NCBI RefSeq assembly: GCF_900683735.1
Contig: NZ_LR215979.1
Coordinates: 2,976,001 to 3,040,000, forward strand
From: Fusobacterium ulcerans ATCC 49185
GTDB taxonomy: Bacteria > Fusobacteriota > Fusobacteriia > Fusobacteriales > Fusobacteriaceae
Direction of reading: 5' to 3'
Length of the DNA: 64,000 bases
Position 1 is the stretch's first letter. Every line of letters starts with the position of its first letter. Below the pieces are notes generated by a model. That model was not told the origin of the DNA and ran no database searches. It was given only the letters and a program-made list of their open reading frames with translations. Positions 8,390 to 17,689 of this stretch are shown piece after piece. The position numbers were made by a program, and so were the translations under genes.

Positions 8390-9668
8390 GCCTTTCTCCT
8401 TTCTCTAATCTTAACTTTTTTCTTTCTCCATGAATAATAATTTTTACAATTGTTCCAATTCCTATAAAGCTTGTAATTTCAAGCTCTGCATTAACAATAC
8501 TTTTTAACCGTTCTTTTACATTGCGTATACCAACATGTTCCTTCCCATCATTTAATGCACTTTCTACTTCAAAACCTATTCCATTATCTGAAATTGTTAT
8601 TATATAATCTCTCCCCTTCTTTTCTGTAGAAATTTTTATAGTTCCACCTTCAAGTTTTTTGCATATCCCATGCTTGACTGCATTTTCTACAATTGGTTGC
8701 AATGTAAGAGTTGGCATATCAAAATCAGATGATTTTATATCATATTCTACATTTACCCTATCTCCAAATCTTAGCTTTTCTATATCAAGATATATATTTG
8801 TATGCTCTAGCTCCTTAGAAAAAAGCTGGGTATCATTTTCACCCATACTATACATATTTTCTCTAAGATATCCAGAAAACTTTATAGTAGTTTCCTCTGC
8901 AAGTTTTGGATTTGCTCGACAAAGGGCAGTTATAGTATTTAAAGTATTATATAAGAAGTGAGGCTGTATCTGTGAAAGCATCAATGATATCCTCTGTTCC
9001 CTCAGCTTTATTTCTTTCTCCTCATTCACCTGCTGAGATATTTGTACATGTATTACAAGATAATAAAACAAAAAAGCTGTAGCATAACTTTCATTCAATA
9101 TTCCTGGTCTCATCCCTATTGATTCCATAATATTTGCAGTCATCAGCCATGCTATACAAAAGAAAGCCTGAAGATGATTTATCTTTGTATTTTTATAAAA
9201 TTTAAGATTCAATACAAAAAGGAATATACCCCAATATATCCAATTTGTAATAATAAAGGTATATTCTAAAAGTCCAAGTTCAATACTTCCATCAGCTCCA
9301 AAATAAAATACTTTATTTTTTAAAAATATACTACAATAAAAAAAGAAATTTACTATTGCAGGAATATAGATTAATTTATTTTTAGGTTCAATTATAGTTA
9401 TGACTATAGCCATAACTATAGGTTTTAAAGAATAATAGATTAATCCTGTTATTATGAGAGGCAATTTCATTATAGTTTGATCTTTATGACAATTCATATA
9501 AAACTCTACTATAGATAGAATCAAAAGTATGGTCATATTTATAATCATTCGTTTTTTTATAAATATATCCACTGCTGATTTCATGGAAACAATAAAATAT
9601 GTACCCAATATTATTGCAATAAGTGTATAATTTTCAACAAGATAATTTTGCAAATATGTCTCTTTCAC
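8364..9668 (-). CDS. LytS-like membrane sensor histidine kinase
   Basis: About 434 residues. The N-terminal half has about six membrane segments. The His_kinase domain carries the phosphoacceptor His in QPHFLYNTLNTI (about residue 240). The HATPase_c domain has the N box QPIVENAVKHGI and G box DNGIGFE. It autophosphorylates and passes phosphate to the overlapping response regulator. The frame can start at a GTG at 9677, but AAGGA lies only one or two bases from it; the GTG at 9668, ten bases from AAGGA, is better placed. A promoter (TTGACT-N17-TATCAT) lies about 65 bp upstream. The signal sensed is unknown. Confidence 0.88.
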   Translation of the reverse strand: MKETYLQNYLVENYTLIAIILGTYFIVSMKSAVDIFIKKRMIINMTILLILSIVEFYMNCHKDQTIMKLPLIITGLIYYSLKPIVMAIVITIIEPKNKLIYIPAIVNFFFYCSIFLKNKVFYFGADGSIELGLLEYTFIITNWIYWGIFLFVLNLKFYKNTKINHLQAFFCIAWLMTANIMESIGMRPGILNESYATAFLFYYLVIHVQISQQVNEEKEIKLREQRISLMLSQIQPHFLYNTLNTITALCRANPKLAEETTIKFSGYLRENMYSMGENDTQLFSKELEHTNIYLDIEKLRFGDRVNVEYDIKSSDFDMPTLTLQPIVENAVKHGICKKLEGGTIKISTEKKGRDYIITISDNGIGFEVESALNDGKEHVGIRNVKERLKSIVNAELEITSFIGIGTIVKIIIHGERKKLRLEKGERREILSIGR

Positions 9669-9734
9669 ATAATTCACTTCCTTTGATTTATACTACATTA
9701 TAGTCTTTATTTCTCTAAAAAACATTTGTACTTT

Positions 9735-9763
9735 ATGATACCATTATATATTTTTTCAGTCAA
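9735..9763 (-). promoter_or_regulatory. Sigma70-type promoter of the kinase-regulator operon
   Basis: On the minus strand, TTGACT (9758-9763) and TATCAT (9735-9740) are separated by exactly 17 bp, about 65 bp before the kinase start. Confidence 0.6.
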
Positions 9764-9848
9764 CACAAAACAATTTTTTTAGAACATTTACATCATTTTT
9801 GCAACTTTTTTTACATTTTTTAGATATAATTTAAAATATAGCATACTT

Positions 9849-11714
9849 TTAATTTAATATTCTATTTAATGTTCCTCTATCTATTCCTAATCTAATAGCT
9901 GTTTTAGTCTTATTATTACCTTCTTCTTCAAGTATCTCTTTTACTATTTTTTTCTCAATCTCTCTAAGTGTCATATTTGAAAATTCATTTTTTCTCCTCT
10001 CACTTTTTCCAAAAGGAAGAAGATTTAATATTTTATCATCAGAAAGTTTTAAATTTATTTTCAACACCACTACTCTTTTTATTATATTTTCCAACTCTCT
10101 TACATTTCCTGGAAATGAATATTCAGATAATTTTTCCAATATATTTATAAATCTTTCTGCTTCAAAAAGATTTAATCCAAGAAGTTCTTTTTCTAGTATA
10201 TGTTTTCCTATAATAAAAATATCCTCTTTTCTTTTTCTTAATGGTATAGTTTCTATTTCCAGTACATTCAATCTATAGAAAAGATCCGTTCTGAATTTTC
10301 CCTCTTCACATAATAAAGAAAGATTTTTATTTGTAGCTGCTACAATTCTCACATCTACATATATAGTTTCTTCCCCTCCAACTCTTCTAAAACACTTTTC
10401 CTGAAGAACTCTTAAAAATTTATTTTGAAGATGATATGGAATTTCAGATATTTCATCTAAAAAAATAGTTCCTTTATGAGCAAGTTCAAATAAGCCTTTT
10501 TTCCCTCTTCTCTTTGCTCCTGTAAAAGCTCCTTCCTCATATCCAAAAAGTTCACTCTCTATAAGATTCTCTGAAATATTAGCACAATTGAAAGCTATAA
10601 AGGGTTCATTTTTTCTTTTGCTCCCATTATGTATACTTTGAGCAAACAGCTCTTTTCCAGTTCCACTTTCTCCTGTTATAAGTATGGTATTTTCTGTTCC
10701 AGCATAATGTCTTGCAATTTTTTTAATTTCTTCAAAATTCTTATCACTAGTTACCAAATCTTTCCATGTATGTTTAGCTGAAAATTCTAAATTAACTAAA
10801 GATTTTCTTAAACTATTAGCTGATTCTTCTATATTTTTAAATCTTCTGAAAGTAAAGAGAAAACTGTTTTTATTTTCTGACTGCTGTACAGGGGTTATAT
10901 CCATGGACACCTTTTCTTTTTTGGTATCAATAAGAATATTTTTTACTTCATCTTTTAATCCAAAAATAAATTCTTGGTCTATCTCTTGTATAAAATCAAA
11001 AATATTATCATCTATATATATTTTATTATTAAACAGCTTATTTCCCATAGAATTATAATGTCCTATTTTTCCTTCATTATCTGTATATATCATTCCACAA
11101 TCTGTATTATTAAGAATAGCTGTTAGATATCTATTTTTTATTTTTTCATTCTCTTTAAACTCCAACATTTTTTTAGCCTCTTGAAAAGCCTTATGAATAG
11201 AATTATACTCTGATTTTATAAGATAAAAGTCTATATAATATGGCTTTTTCTCTAGAGTATTTAAAAGTACTGTATCTCCTATAAAAGTTTTGACTTTCTT
11301 TTCATATATCAGCTCTTCAAGAGTATTCAAATATTTATTATAACTTTGTTCCTCATCAAATATTACTTCGTATGTTTCTTTAAATCCAGCTATATTAGCT
11401 AAATAACTGCATTTATATACTGCATTTTTATATCCTACTATCCCTAATGGAGTATCTGTTTTTTCTATTTTCTTCAATGTCTTCAATATTTCTATACTAG
11501 ATATTTCTATTTCTATTACTGTAAGAGAAGTATTTTCTCTAATTATTTTTGCTGTCCCTCCTCTTGTTATAATTATTTCTCCATCATTATTCTGAAAATC
11601 TTTTGCTACCTTTACAGCTTCTGTTAAATTAGCATATTTCTTTATTAAAAATTTATCGCTTTCTTCATGCTCTAAAAAGTCTTTATATGGTGCAAGCAGA
11701 CATATTCTTTTCAT
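9849..11714 (-). CDS. Sigma54-dependent transcriptional activator with PrpR-like sensor domain
   Basis: A 621-residue enhancer-binding protein. In order: PrpR_N-like sensory domain (about 1-180), a PAS-like region (about 195-300), an AAA+ domain with Walker A GESGTGKELFAQ, the sigma54-contacting GAFTGA loop and arginine-finger region, and a C-terminal Fis-type HTH (NNKTKTAIRLGIDRGTLNRI). The frame extends 20 codons upstream, but AGGAGG four bases before the ATG for MKRICLLAP fixes the start at 11714. It is divergent from the hydro-lyase/KdgT operon, which has a sigma54 promoter, so it almost certainly activates that operon in response to a small molecule bound by the PrpR_N or PAS domain. Confidence 0.92.
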   Translation of the reverse strand: MKRICLLAPYKDFLEHEESDKFLIKKYANLTEAVKVAKDFQNNDGEIIITRGGTAKIIRENTSLTVIEIEISSIEILKTLKKIEKTDTPLGIVGYKNAVYKCSYLANIAGFKETYEVIFDEEQSYNKYLNTLEELIYEKKVKTFIGDTVLLNTLEKKPYYIDFYLIKSEYNSIHKAFQEAKKMLEFKENEKIKNRYLTAILNNTDCGMIYTDNEGKIGHYNSMGNKLFNNKIYIDDNIFDFIQEIDQEFIFGLKDEVKNILIDTKKEKVSMDITPVQQSENKNSFLFTFRRFKNIEESANSLRKSLVNLEFSAKHTWKDLVTSDKNFEEIKKIARHYAGTENTILITGESGTGKELFAQSIHNGSKRKNEPFIAFNCANISENLIESELFGYEEGAFTGAKRRGKKGLFELAHKGTIFLDEISEIPYHLQNKFLRVLQEKCFRRVGGEETIYVDVRIVAATNKNLSLLCEEGKFRTDLFYRLNVLEIETIPLRKRKEDIFIIGKHILEKELLGLNLFEAERFINILEKLSEYSFPGNVRELENIIKRVVVLKINLKLSDDKILNLLPFGKSERRKNEFSNMTLREIEKKIVKEILEEEGNNKTKTAIRLGIDRGTLNRILN

Positions 11715-11860
11715 TTTTCCTCCTATATTGAAATTTACAGCTGTAAAATACAACGCTTTTATAATATATTTCATATTATATCATTATTTTTTATTCTTTA
11801 TAATATTCTGATTTAAATTTATTCACTACTTTCGGTTATTTTTTATTTTTTTCAATATTA

Positions 11861-11876
11861 TGGCATAAAAATTGCT
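11861..11876 (+). promoter_or_regulatory. Sigma54 (-24/-12) promoter of the hydro-lyase operon
   Basis: TGGCAT at 11861-11866 and TTGC at 11872-11875 place GG and GC exactly 10 bp apart (11862-11863 and 11874-11875), matching the TGGCAC-N5-TTGC pattern. It lies about 43 bp before the first ATG of the operon, and the divergent gene encodes a GAFTGA-type activator. No clear enhancer repeat was found in the 85 bp upstream. Confidence 0.85.
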
Positions 11877-11918
11877 TTATATATCTATGGCAGACAACAA
11901 AATTCAAGGAGGCTTAAA

Positions 11919-12212
11919 ATGGAAAAACAAGGTGTTATAGTAACAAAAAATGATTCTTTAGCTACTGCAACTGTCGATTTAAAAAAAGGAGATATTGCCA
12001 AAATGTTTCTGGGGGATGAAGTAATTGAAGTAGTTATGAAAGAAGATGTTAAATTTGGTCACAAATTTGCTATTAAAGACATAAAAAAAGGAGAACATGT
12101 TATAAAATACAATGAAAGCATTGGAACTGCAACTAAAGATATTTTTACTGGAGAACATGTTCATGTACATAATGTAGAAAGTGATAGAGGAAGAGGAGAT
12201 AAAAAACATTAA
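11919..12212 (+). CDS. UxaA-type hydro-lyase, small (SAF-domain) subunit
   Basis: 97 residues forming a SAF domain, the N-terminal part of altronate/galactarate dehydratases (UxaA, GarD) and the small subunit of sulfolactate sulfo-lyase (SuyA). In E. coli UxaA this part is fused to the large domain; here it is a separate gene. AAGGAGG is seven bases before the ATG. The large subunit gene follows after 45 bp. The two together should dehydrate a sugar acid to a 2-keto-3-deoxy acid, or act on a related hydroxy acid; the sequence does not settle the substrate. Confidence 0.85.
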   Translation: MEKQGVIVTKNDSLATATVDLKKGDIAKMFLGDEVIEVVMKEDVKFGHKFAIKDIKKGEHVIKYNESIGTATKDIFTGEHVHVHNVESDRGRGDKKH

Positions 12213-12257
12213 TAACAATTTTTTAGCAGAAATAAAAAAAATCAGGAGGAAATTAAT

Positions 12258-13415
12258 ATGAAATTTATGGGATACAGAAGAAATGATGGAAAAGTAGGAA
12301 TAAGAAACTATGTACTTATTTTAGCAACTAGTGTATGCTCTAATAAATTAGCAGAAGACATTTCTAGGGCAGTTGAAGGAAGCACTCATATCAACAATAC
12401 TTTTGGTTGCTGCCAGTTAGGGGGAGATGCAAGACTTACATTAAAAACTATTGTTAATACAGGAATTCATCCCAATGTTGGTGCAGTATTAGTAGTTGGA
12501 CTTGGTTGTGAAGGAGCTGAACCTTTAGAAGTATATAATGAAATAAAGAAAACAGGAAAAAAAGTAGAAATGATAACTATACAGGGGGAAGGAGGAACTC
12601 TTAAAGCTTTTGCAAAGGGAGTTTCTATTTCTAGAAGATTTGCTCAAGAACTTTCATTAGAAAAAAAAGTAGAATGTGATATTTCAGAACTTATTCTTGG
12701 AATGGAATGTGGAGGTTCAGATACAACATCTGGATTAGCTTCAAATCCTACTTGCGGAGTAGCATCAGATATCCTTGTAGAAATGGGTGGAACTAGTATT
12801 TTATCAGAAACTACTGAATTTATTGGAGCTGAACATGTTGTTGCAAGAAGAGGTATAAATGAAAAAGTTTCTCAAGAAATTCTCGATTTAGTAAGAGGTT
12901 GTGAAGAAAGAGCAATGGCATTAGGAGAAGACATCAGAGGTGGACAGCCAACTCCAGGAAATATTGAAGGTGGTCTTACATCTATTGAAGAAAAATCTCT
13001 TGGATGTATTCATAAATCTGGAACTGCTCCATTCCAAGGTGTACTCCAATATGCTGATATTCCTGCTGAAAAAGGTCTCTTTATAATGGATACTCCGGGA
13101 CAGGATATTGAATCAATAACAGGAATGGTAGCTGGAGGGGCTCAGGTTGTTATCTTTACAACAGGTAGAGGAACGCCAACTGGTAATCCACTTGCTCCTG
13201 TTATTAAACTTACAGGTAACTTCCATACTTTTAAAAATATGGAAGATAATATAGATTTTGATGTATCAGAAATTGTTTCAGGTCATAAAACTATAAAAGA
13301 AATGGGTGAAAAATTATTTGAAGAAATAGTTGAAGTTTGCAATGGAAAGATTACTAAGGCTGAAGCACTGAAACATAGAGAATTCTGCATTTATAAAATA
13401 GCACCAACATTCTAA
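12258..13415 (+). CDS. UxaA-type hydro-lyase, large subunit (altronate dehydratase family)
   Basis: 385 residues of the UxaA/GarD C-terminal family. It starts MGYRRNDGKVGIRNYVLI and carries the conserved Cys-containing blocks NNTFGCCQLGG, GLGCEG, LGMECGGSDTTSG and NPTCG that bind the metal and substrate. Length matches the separate large subunits seen in split family members such as SuyB. GGAGGAA precedes the ATG. It lies between the SAF subunit and a KdgT-type permease in a sigma54-controlled operon. KdgT next door favours a hexonate route through 2-keto-3-deoxygluconate, but sulfolactate or another acid is possible. Confidence 0.88.
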   Translation: MKFMGYRRNDGKVGIRNYVLILATSVCSNKLAEDISRAVEGSTHINNTFGCCQLGGDARLTLKTIVNTGIHPNVGAVLVVGLGCEGAEPLEVYNEIKKTGKKVEMITIQGEGGTLKAFAKGVSISRRFAQELSLEKKVECDISELILGMECGGSDTTSGLASNPTCGVASDILVEMGGTSILSETTEFIGAEHVVARRGINEKVSQEILDLVRGCEERAMALGEDIRGGQPTPGNIEGGLTSIEEKSLGCIHKSGTAPFQGVLQYADIPAEKGLFIMDTPGQDIESITGMVAGGAQVVIFTTGRGTPTGNPLAPVIKLTGNFHTFKNMEDNIDFDVSEIVSGHKTIKEMGEKLFEEIVEVCNGKITKAEALKHREFCIYKIAPTF

Positions 13416-13432
13416 TATAAGGAGTGAATTAT

Positions 13433-14380
13433 ATGAAAATAAAAAAAAGTATTGAAAAAATTCCAGGTGGAATGATGGTAGTACCTCTTATTATTGGGGC
13501 TGTAATGAATACATTTTGTCCACAGATTTTAGATATAGGTAGCTTTACCACTAATCTAGCTAGAGGTGCAATGCCTATATTAGCTGTTTTCCTTGTATGT
13601 ATGGGAGCTGAAATAAATTTAAAAGCAGCACCCCAAGTTATAAAAAAAGGTTCTGTTATTACAATCTCAAAATTTTTAATAGGTGCTGTTATTGGTATTC
13701 TTGTAAGTAAGTTTATGGGTACAGAAGGACTGTTTGGGCTTTCAGCGTTGGCAATAATATCTGCTATGACAAATAGCAATGGAGGACTTTATGCTGCTCT
13801 TACAGGTGAATTTGGAGATGCTACTGATACTGGAGCTATTGCAATAGTTTCTTTAAATGATGGTCCATTTCTTACTATGATTGCTCTGGGAAGTGCTGGT
13901 GTTGCTGCTATTCCTTTTTCTATACTGATTGGAGCTGTTATTCCTATCCTCCTAGGTGCTTTACTTGGAAATCTTGATGAAGATATGAAAGAATTTTTAT
14001 CAAAAGCTGGAGGAGTTATGATCCCATTCTTTGCTTTTGGCCTAGGGTGTGGAATCAATCTTGCTATGCTTATAAAAGCTGGTATACCTGGAGTTATACT
14101 TGGACTTATGACAGTAATAATTGGAGGACTATTCAATATTCTCTCAGATAAGATAACTGGTGGTAGTGGAATAGCTGGTGCAGCAATCTCTAGTACATCT
14201 GGAAATGCTGTTGCTACACCTTTAGCAATTGCTGCTATGGATCCAAGACTTTTAGAAACTGCTAAAATAGCTACTGCTCAAGTTGCTGCTTCAACTATAC
14301 TTACAGCATTTTTAGTTCCTGTTTTAACAACTTATGTATATAAATATAATCAAAGAAAAAAAGAATCTATTCAGATTTAA
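13433..14380 (+). CDS. kdgT: 2-keto-3-deoxygluconate permease (KdgT family)
   Basis: 315 residues, about ten membrane segments, with the family pattern [17 protein letters not shown] at the start and SNGGLYAAL and [13 protein letters not shown] in the middle. KdgT proteins are proton symporters for 2-keto-3-deoxygluconate and similar acids. The frame also allows a GTG at 13424, but that overlaps the AAGGAG site; the ATG at 13433 is properly spaced. It is the last gene of the sigma54 operon and is followed directly by a strong terminator. Confidence 0.9.
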   Translation: MKIKKSIEKIPGGMMVVPLIIGAVMNTFCPQILDIGSFTTNLARGAMPILAVFLVCMGAEINLKAAPQVIKKGSVITISKFLIGAVIGILVSKFMGTEGLFGLSALAIISAMTNSNGGLYAALTGEFGDATDTGAIAIVSLNDGPFLTMIALGSAGVAAIPFSILIGAVIPILLGALLGNLDEDMKEFLSKAGGVMIPFFAFGLGCGINLAMLIKAGIPGVILGLMTVIIGGLFNILSDKITGGSGIAGAAISSTSGNAVATPLAIAAMDPRLLETAKIATAQVAASTILTAFLVPVLTTYVYKYNQRKKESIQI

Positions 14381-14384
14381 AACC

Positions 14385-14412
14385 AAAGGGCTGATCTTAT
14401 GATCAGCCCTTT
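14385..14412. terminator. Bidirectional terminator between kdgT and the GGDEF-EAL gene
   Basis: Twelve-base perfect stem AAAGGGCTGATC/GATCAGCCCTTT with a TTAT loop. It starts four bases after the kdgT stop codon, and the stop codon of the convergent gene lies inside the right arm, so one hairpin serves both genes. Confidence 0.88.
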
Positions 14413-16652
14413 ATATTATAATATTTAGATTCAAATTCTTCCACTGGCATAGGTCTGTCATAAATATATCCTTGTACCATATCACAATTTACACTTCTTA
14501 ACAATTCTAATTGCTCTAAAGTTTCTACCCCTTCTGCAACAATTTTCATATTTAATTCTCTTGCCATATTTATAACATTTCTAATAATTATATCTCCTCT
14601 TTTATTATTCTCTAAGTTTTCAAAAAATAATCTGTCAATCTTTAAAACTCCAAGAGAAACATCTTTTAATAGATTTAACGAAGAATATCCTGAGCCAAAA
14701 TCATCTATTGAACATATATATCCATGCTCTGTCAGTTTCTTTACAATCCCAGATATCACTTCATATTTTTCAAAAAAAATACTTTCAGTAAATTCTAACT
14801 CTATAAGACCATCTGGCAGTTCATATCTATTTTTAGTTTCAATATATTCTTCTGCAAAATAAGGATTGTAAAGTTGTCTTTTTGAAACATTTACAGAGAT
14901 AGGAAATACCTTTAAGCCCTCATCCAGCCATTTTCTTTGAAGTTTACATACTTCTTCATGCATATATTTATCTATACTTACAATAAAATCATTTTTTTCA
15001 AATAATGGAATAAATTCTCCTGGAGAGATGTATCCTCCATTTGCTTTCCACCTTACTAACGCTTCTCCACCTTCTGCTTTTCCACTTTTCAAAGAATATT
15101 TTGGCTGTATAAATGCAATAAATTCTCCATTTTTTAAAGCTTCTTCTTTTTTAAGCTCCATATTTTGCTCTCTTATCAAAATTTCACTCATAGTTTTGTT
15201 ATAAAAAACAAGTTTGTTAGTTTTACTGTCTTTTGCATATTTACGAGCCATATTAGCTCTGTCTAATATAGTATTTACATCATTTTTTTCTGAATCTTCT
15301 CTGCAACATACACCACCATAAATATCTAAATGATATTCCATATCTTTTACATAACTGCTGCTGCTCATTTTCTTTATTATACTATTTAATTCATCTTCAA
15401 GTATGTCTTTATTTAAATATTCAATCAATACTACAAAATTATCTGCATTTACTCTTGCTACCAAAGATTCTTTTGAAAAAAAGTTTTTTAGCTCATTTGC
15501 AATTCCTTGTATTATTTTATCCCCTATTTTATAGCTAAATACATCATTTATCATTTTAAAATTTCTTATATCCATATAGAAAACTGCATAATTTCCTAAA
15601 GGCATATCTTTTAAAATTTTATTTCCTTCTAATTTAAATTTTATAAAATTCATAAGTCCTGTAAGAGAATCATTATATGCTATTTTTTCTATTTCTTTTT
15701 CATATTTTGTCCTTGAAACCAAATATAACCATGTTCCTATTCCAACTACTAATATAATAAAAAGACATAAAAATAATGCTCTTACAACTATACTATTTGA
15801 TGCTTTTTCTACTGCTGAAAGAGGAATTACTGAAATTACATACCAATCTTCTACATTCTTTACTGGAACATAACTTATAATTCTTTCTATTCCCCTGTAT
15901 TCCATTATTCTTATACCAGCTTTATCTTCTAATAAATCTTTTCTTACTTTATCCGCTTCTTGTGAAATATTTTCTTTATATAAAATATCAAAAAAATTAC
16001 TTAAATCCTTACTACTATTTATATTTCTAGGTCTAAATAAAATATCTCCATGAATATCTATAACATATGAATATCCCATTCCATTATAAAAAGAAAGCTC
16101 ATATTCATCATAGAGCGTTTCTACATCTCTACTCTTCATGATAAGTGCTTCTCCTATTTTAGGAATATTTATCTTTTTATAAGTACTTATTTCTCTTCTT
16201 CCTGTTATATTGTTATATACTGGTCCTTTTACACCTCTTTTTCCATATTTATTAAAATCTATCTCTTCTAGTTCTCTTCTCCAAATTTTCTTAGTTCTTT
16301 TATCTAATTTATAAATCTTTCCATCATTGAGAATAAATGTAAATGAGGTTTTATACTTGTCATAAAGATGTGTCAATACCATATATATATCTTCTTCTGA
16401 AAATCCATCCCTTAATTCTATCTCCATTACACAATCAGCTGCTTCAACTTTTACTCTATCAGCTTCCAAAAATAATGCAAACTTTTCAGCACTTTGGATA
16501 GTTATTTCAGAAATATTTCCTAGTGTATCAGAAAGTATAGAATTCTTTACTTTATTGACAAATGAAAAAGAAAGAGCTGCTATGAATATTACTGCCCCTA
16601 TTGCTAATAATGTTATCATTTCTCTTATTTTGCTTTTCTTTTTTTTTGCCAT
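14403..16652 (-). CDS. Membrane sensor with degenerate GGDEF and intact EAL domains
   Basis: 749 residues. A membrane segment near residue 20 and another near residue 290 enclose a periplasmic dCache-like sensor. The GGDEF domain (about 325-490) has NADNF in place of GG(D/E)EF and so is unlikely to make c-di-GMP. The EAL domain (about 500-740) keeps EALVRW, SVNVS, ELEFTES, DDFGSGYSS, LKIDR, VAEGVET and QGY, as in active phosphodiesterases. It probably degrades c-di-GMP in response to an external signal. The ATG for MAKKKKSK at 16652 has GGAG six bases upstream; the earlier GTG at 16694 has no such site. It ends inside a terminator shared with kdgT. Confidence 0.9.
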   Translation of the reverse strand: MAKKKKSKIREMITLLAIGAVIFIAALSFSFVNKVKNSILSDTLGNISEITIQSAEKFALFLEADRVKVEAADCVMEIELRDGFSEEDIYMVLTHLYDKYKTSFTFILNDGKIYKLDKRTKKIWRRELEEIDFNKYGKRGVKGPVYNNITGRREISTYKKINIPKIGEALIMKSRDVETLYDEYELSFYNGMGYSYVIDIHGDILFRPRNINSSKDLSNFFDILYKENISQEADKVRKDLLEDKAGIRIMEYRGIERIISYVPVKNVEDWYVISVIPLSAVEKASNSIVVRALFLCLFIILVVGIGTWLYLVSRTKYEKEIEKIAYNDSLTGLMNFIKFKLEGNKILKDMPLGNYAVFYMDIRNFKMINDVFSYKIGDKIIQGIANELKNFFSKESLVARVNADNFVVLIEYLNKDILEDELNSIIKKMSSSSYVKDMEYHLDIYGGVCCREDSEKNDVNTILDRANMARKYAKDSKTNKLVFYNKTMSEILIREQNMELKKEEALKNGEFIAFIQPKYSLKSGKAEGGEALVRWKANGGYISPGEFIPLFEKNDFIVSIDKYMHEEVCKLQRKWLDEGLKVFPISVNVSKRQLYNPYFAEEYIETKNRYELPDGLIELEFTESIFFEKYEVISGIVKKLTEHGYICSIDDFGSGYSSLNLLKDVSLGVLKIDRLFFENLENNKRGDIIIRNVINMARELNMKIVAEGVETLEQLELLRSVNCDMVQGYIYDRPMPVEEFESKYYNIKG

Positions 16653-16904
16653 AGTTTTCTCCAAAAATATTATTATATTTTTAAATTTACTCACTTTTTA
16701 ATATACTAAAAAATAATTTATAATATTATTTTTAATTTTAAGAAATAAAAATATTCTTTAATACCAGTAATATTTTAACTTATATATAATTTAAAGTCAA
16801 GAAATTAAGAAACATTTAAAATATTCAAATATAACTTAATGCTCTATATCATAATTATTTATAATTTTATTTTTCAGTACTTAATATTTTTATAAATTAT
16901 AAAA

Positions 16905-16975
16905 AAAGAACTAAAATGCATTATCCTTTTATCTTAATTATCTAAGATTTTAAGATTACTACAAAATAGTTCTTT
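16905..16975 (-). terminator. Probable terminator of the nanE end of the sialate operon
   Basis: Arms AAAGAACTA (16905-16913) and TAGTTCTTT (16967-16975) enclose an inner hairpin ATCTTAA/TTAAGAT. On the minus strand a T run follows. It sits just past the nanE stop. The rest of the 332-bp gap (16653-16984) is AT-rich; nothing else was recognised in it. Confidence 0.4.
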
Positions 16976-16984
16976 CTTTATTTT

Positions 16985-17659
16985 TTAATTTTCCATTTCA
17001 GTTACAAATTTCTTTGTAATTTGCTGAGGTCTAGTTATAGCTCCACCAACTACCACTGCATAGGCTCCTAGCTCCAAAGCCTTTTTAGCTTTTACTGGAG
17101 TGTCAATATTTCCTTCTCCTATTACAGGTACAGTAACAGCCTTTATAACCTTTTCCAGTTCTGTCAAAGGATCCTTTCCTTTTGTATATTCTGTGTACCC
17201 TACTAAAGTAGTTCCTACTATATCAAATCCTACTCTTGCTGCCTCAACAGCTTCTTCTACTGAAGATATATCTGCCATGAATAATTGATTTGGATATTTT
17301 ATTTTAGCTTCTTTCATTAGATTTTCAAGAGTATTTCCATCTGGTCTTTCTCTTTTTGTTCCATCTAGAGCTATGATATCTACTCCTTCAGCTGCCAAAG
17401 CATCTATCTCTTTCATTGTAGGAGTTATATATACCTGATTATCTCCATACTGCTGTTTTATTATTCCAATAATTGGAAGATCAACATTCTTTTTAATTTC
17501 TTGTATATCAGATATAGTATTTGCTCTAATTCCAGAAGCTCCTCCCACTAAAGCTGCATAAGCCATTCTTCCCATTATGAAAGAACTGTGAAGAGGTTCA
17601 TCTTCTAAAGCCTGACAAGAAACTATAAGTTTTCCTTTCACTTTTTCCAATCTATTCAT
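16985..17659 (-). CDS. nanE: N-acetylmannosamine-6-phosphate 2-epimerase
   Basis: 224 residues, a TIM barrel of the NanE family: [19 protein letters not shown] at the start, [24 protein letters not shown], and the typical [13 protein letters not shown]. It converts ManNAc-6-phosphate to GlcNAc-6-phosphate, the last dedicated step of sialic acid use. It is the last gene of a co-directional set (yhcH, nanA, nanE) and begins about 30 bp after nanA. Confidence 0.95.
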   Translation of the reverse strand: MNRLEKVKGKLIVSCQALEDEPLHSSFIMGRMAYAALVGGASGIRANTISDIQEIKKNVDLPIIGIIKQQYGDNQVYITPTMKEIDALAAEGVDIIALDGTKRERPDGNTLENLMKEAKIKYPNQLFMADISSVEEAVEAARVGFDIVGTTLVGYTEYTKGKDPLTELEKVIKAVTVPVIGEGNIDTPVKAKKALELGAYAVVVGGAITRPQQITKKFVTEMEN

Positions 17660-17689
17660 TACAATGTCACCTCTCTTTAAGTACAGTAA

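Noticed and set aside
11979-12218. An antisense protein opposite the SAF subunit
   Set aside because: Phe/Asn-rich shadow of the real plus-strand gene, without a ribosome-binding site.
16653-16984. A gene between the GGDEF-EAL gene and nanE
   Set aside because: No frame, start signal or coding pattern; only a probable terminator near the nanE end.
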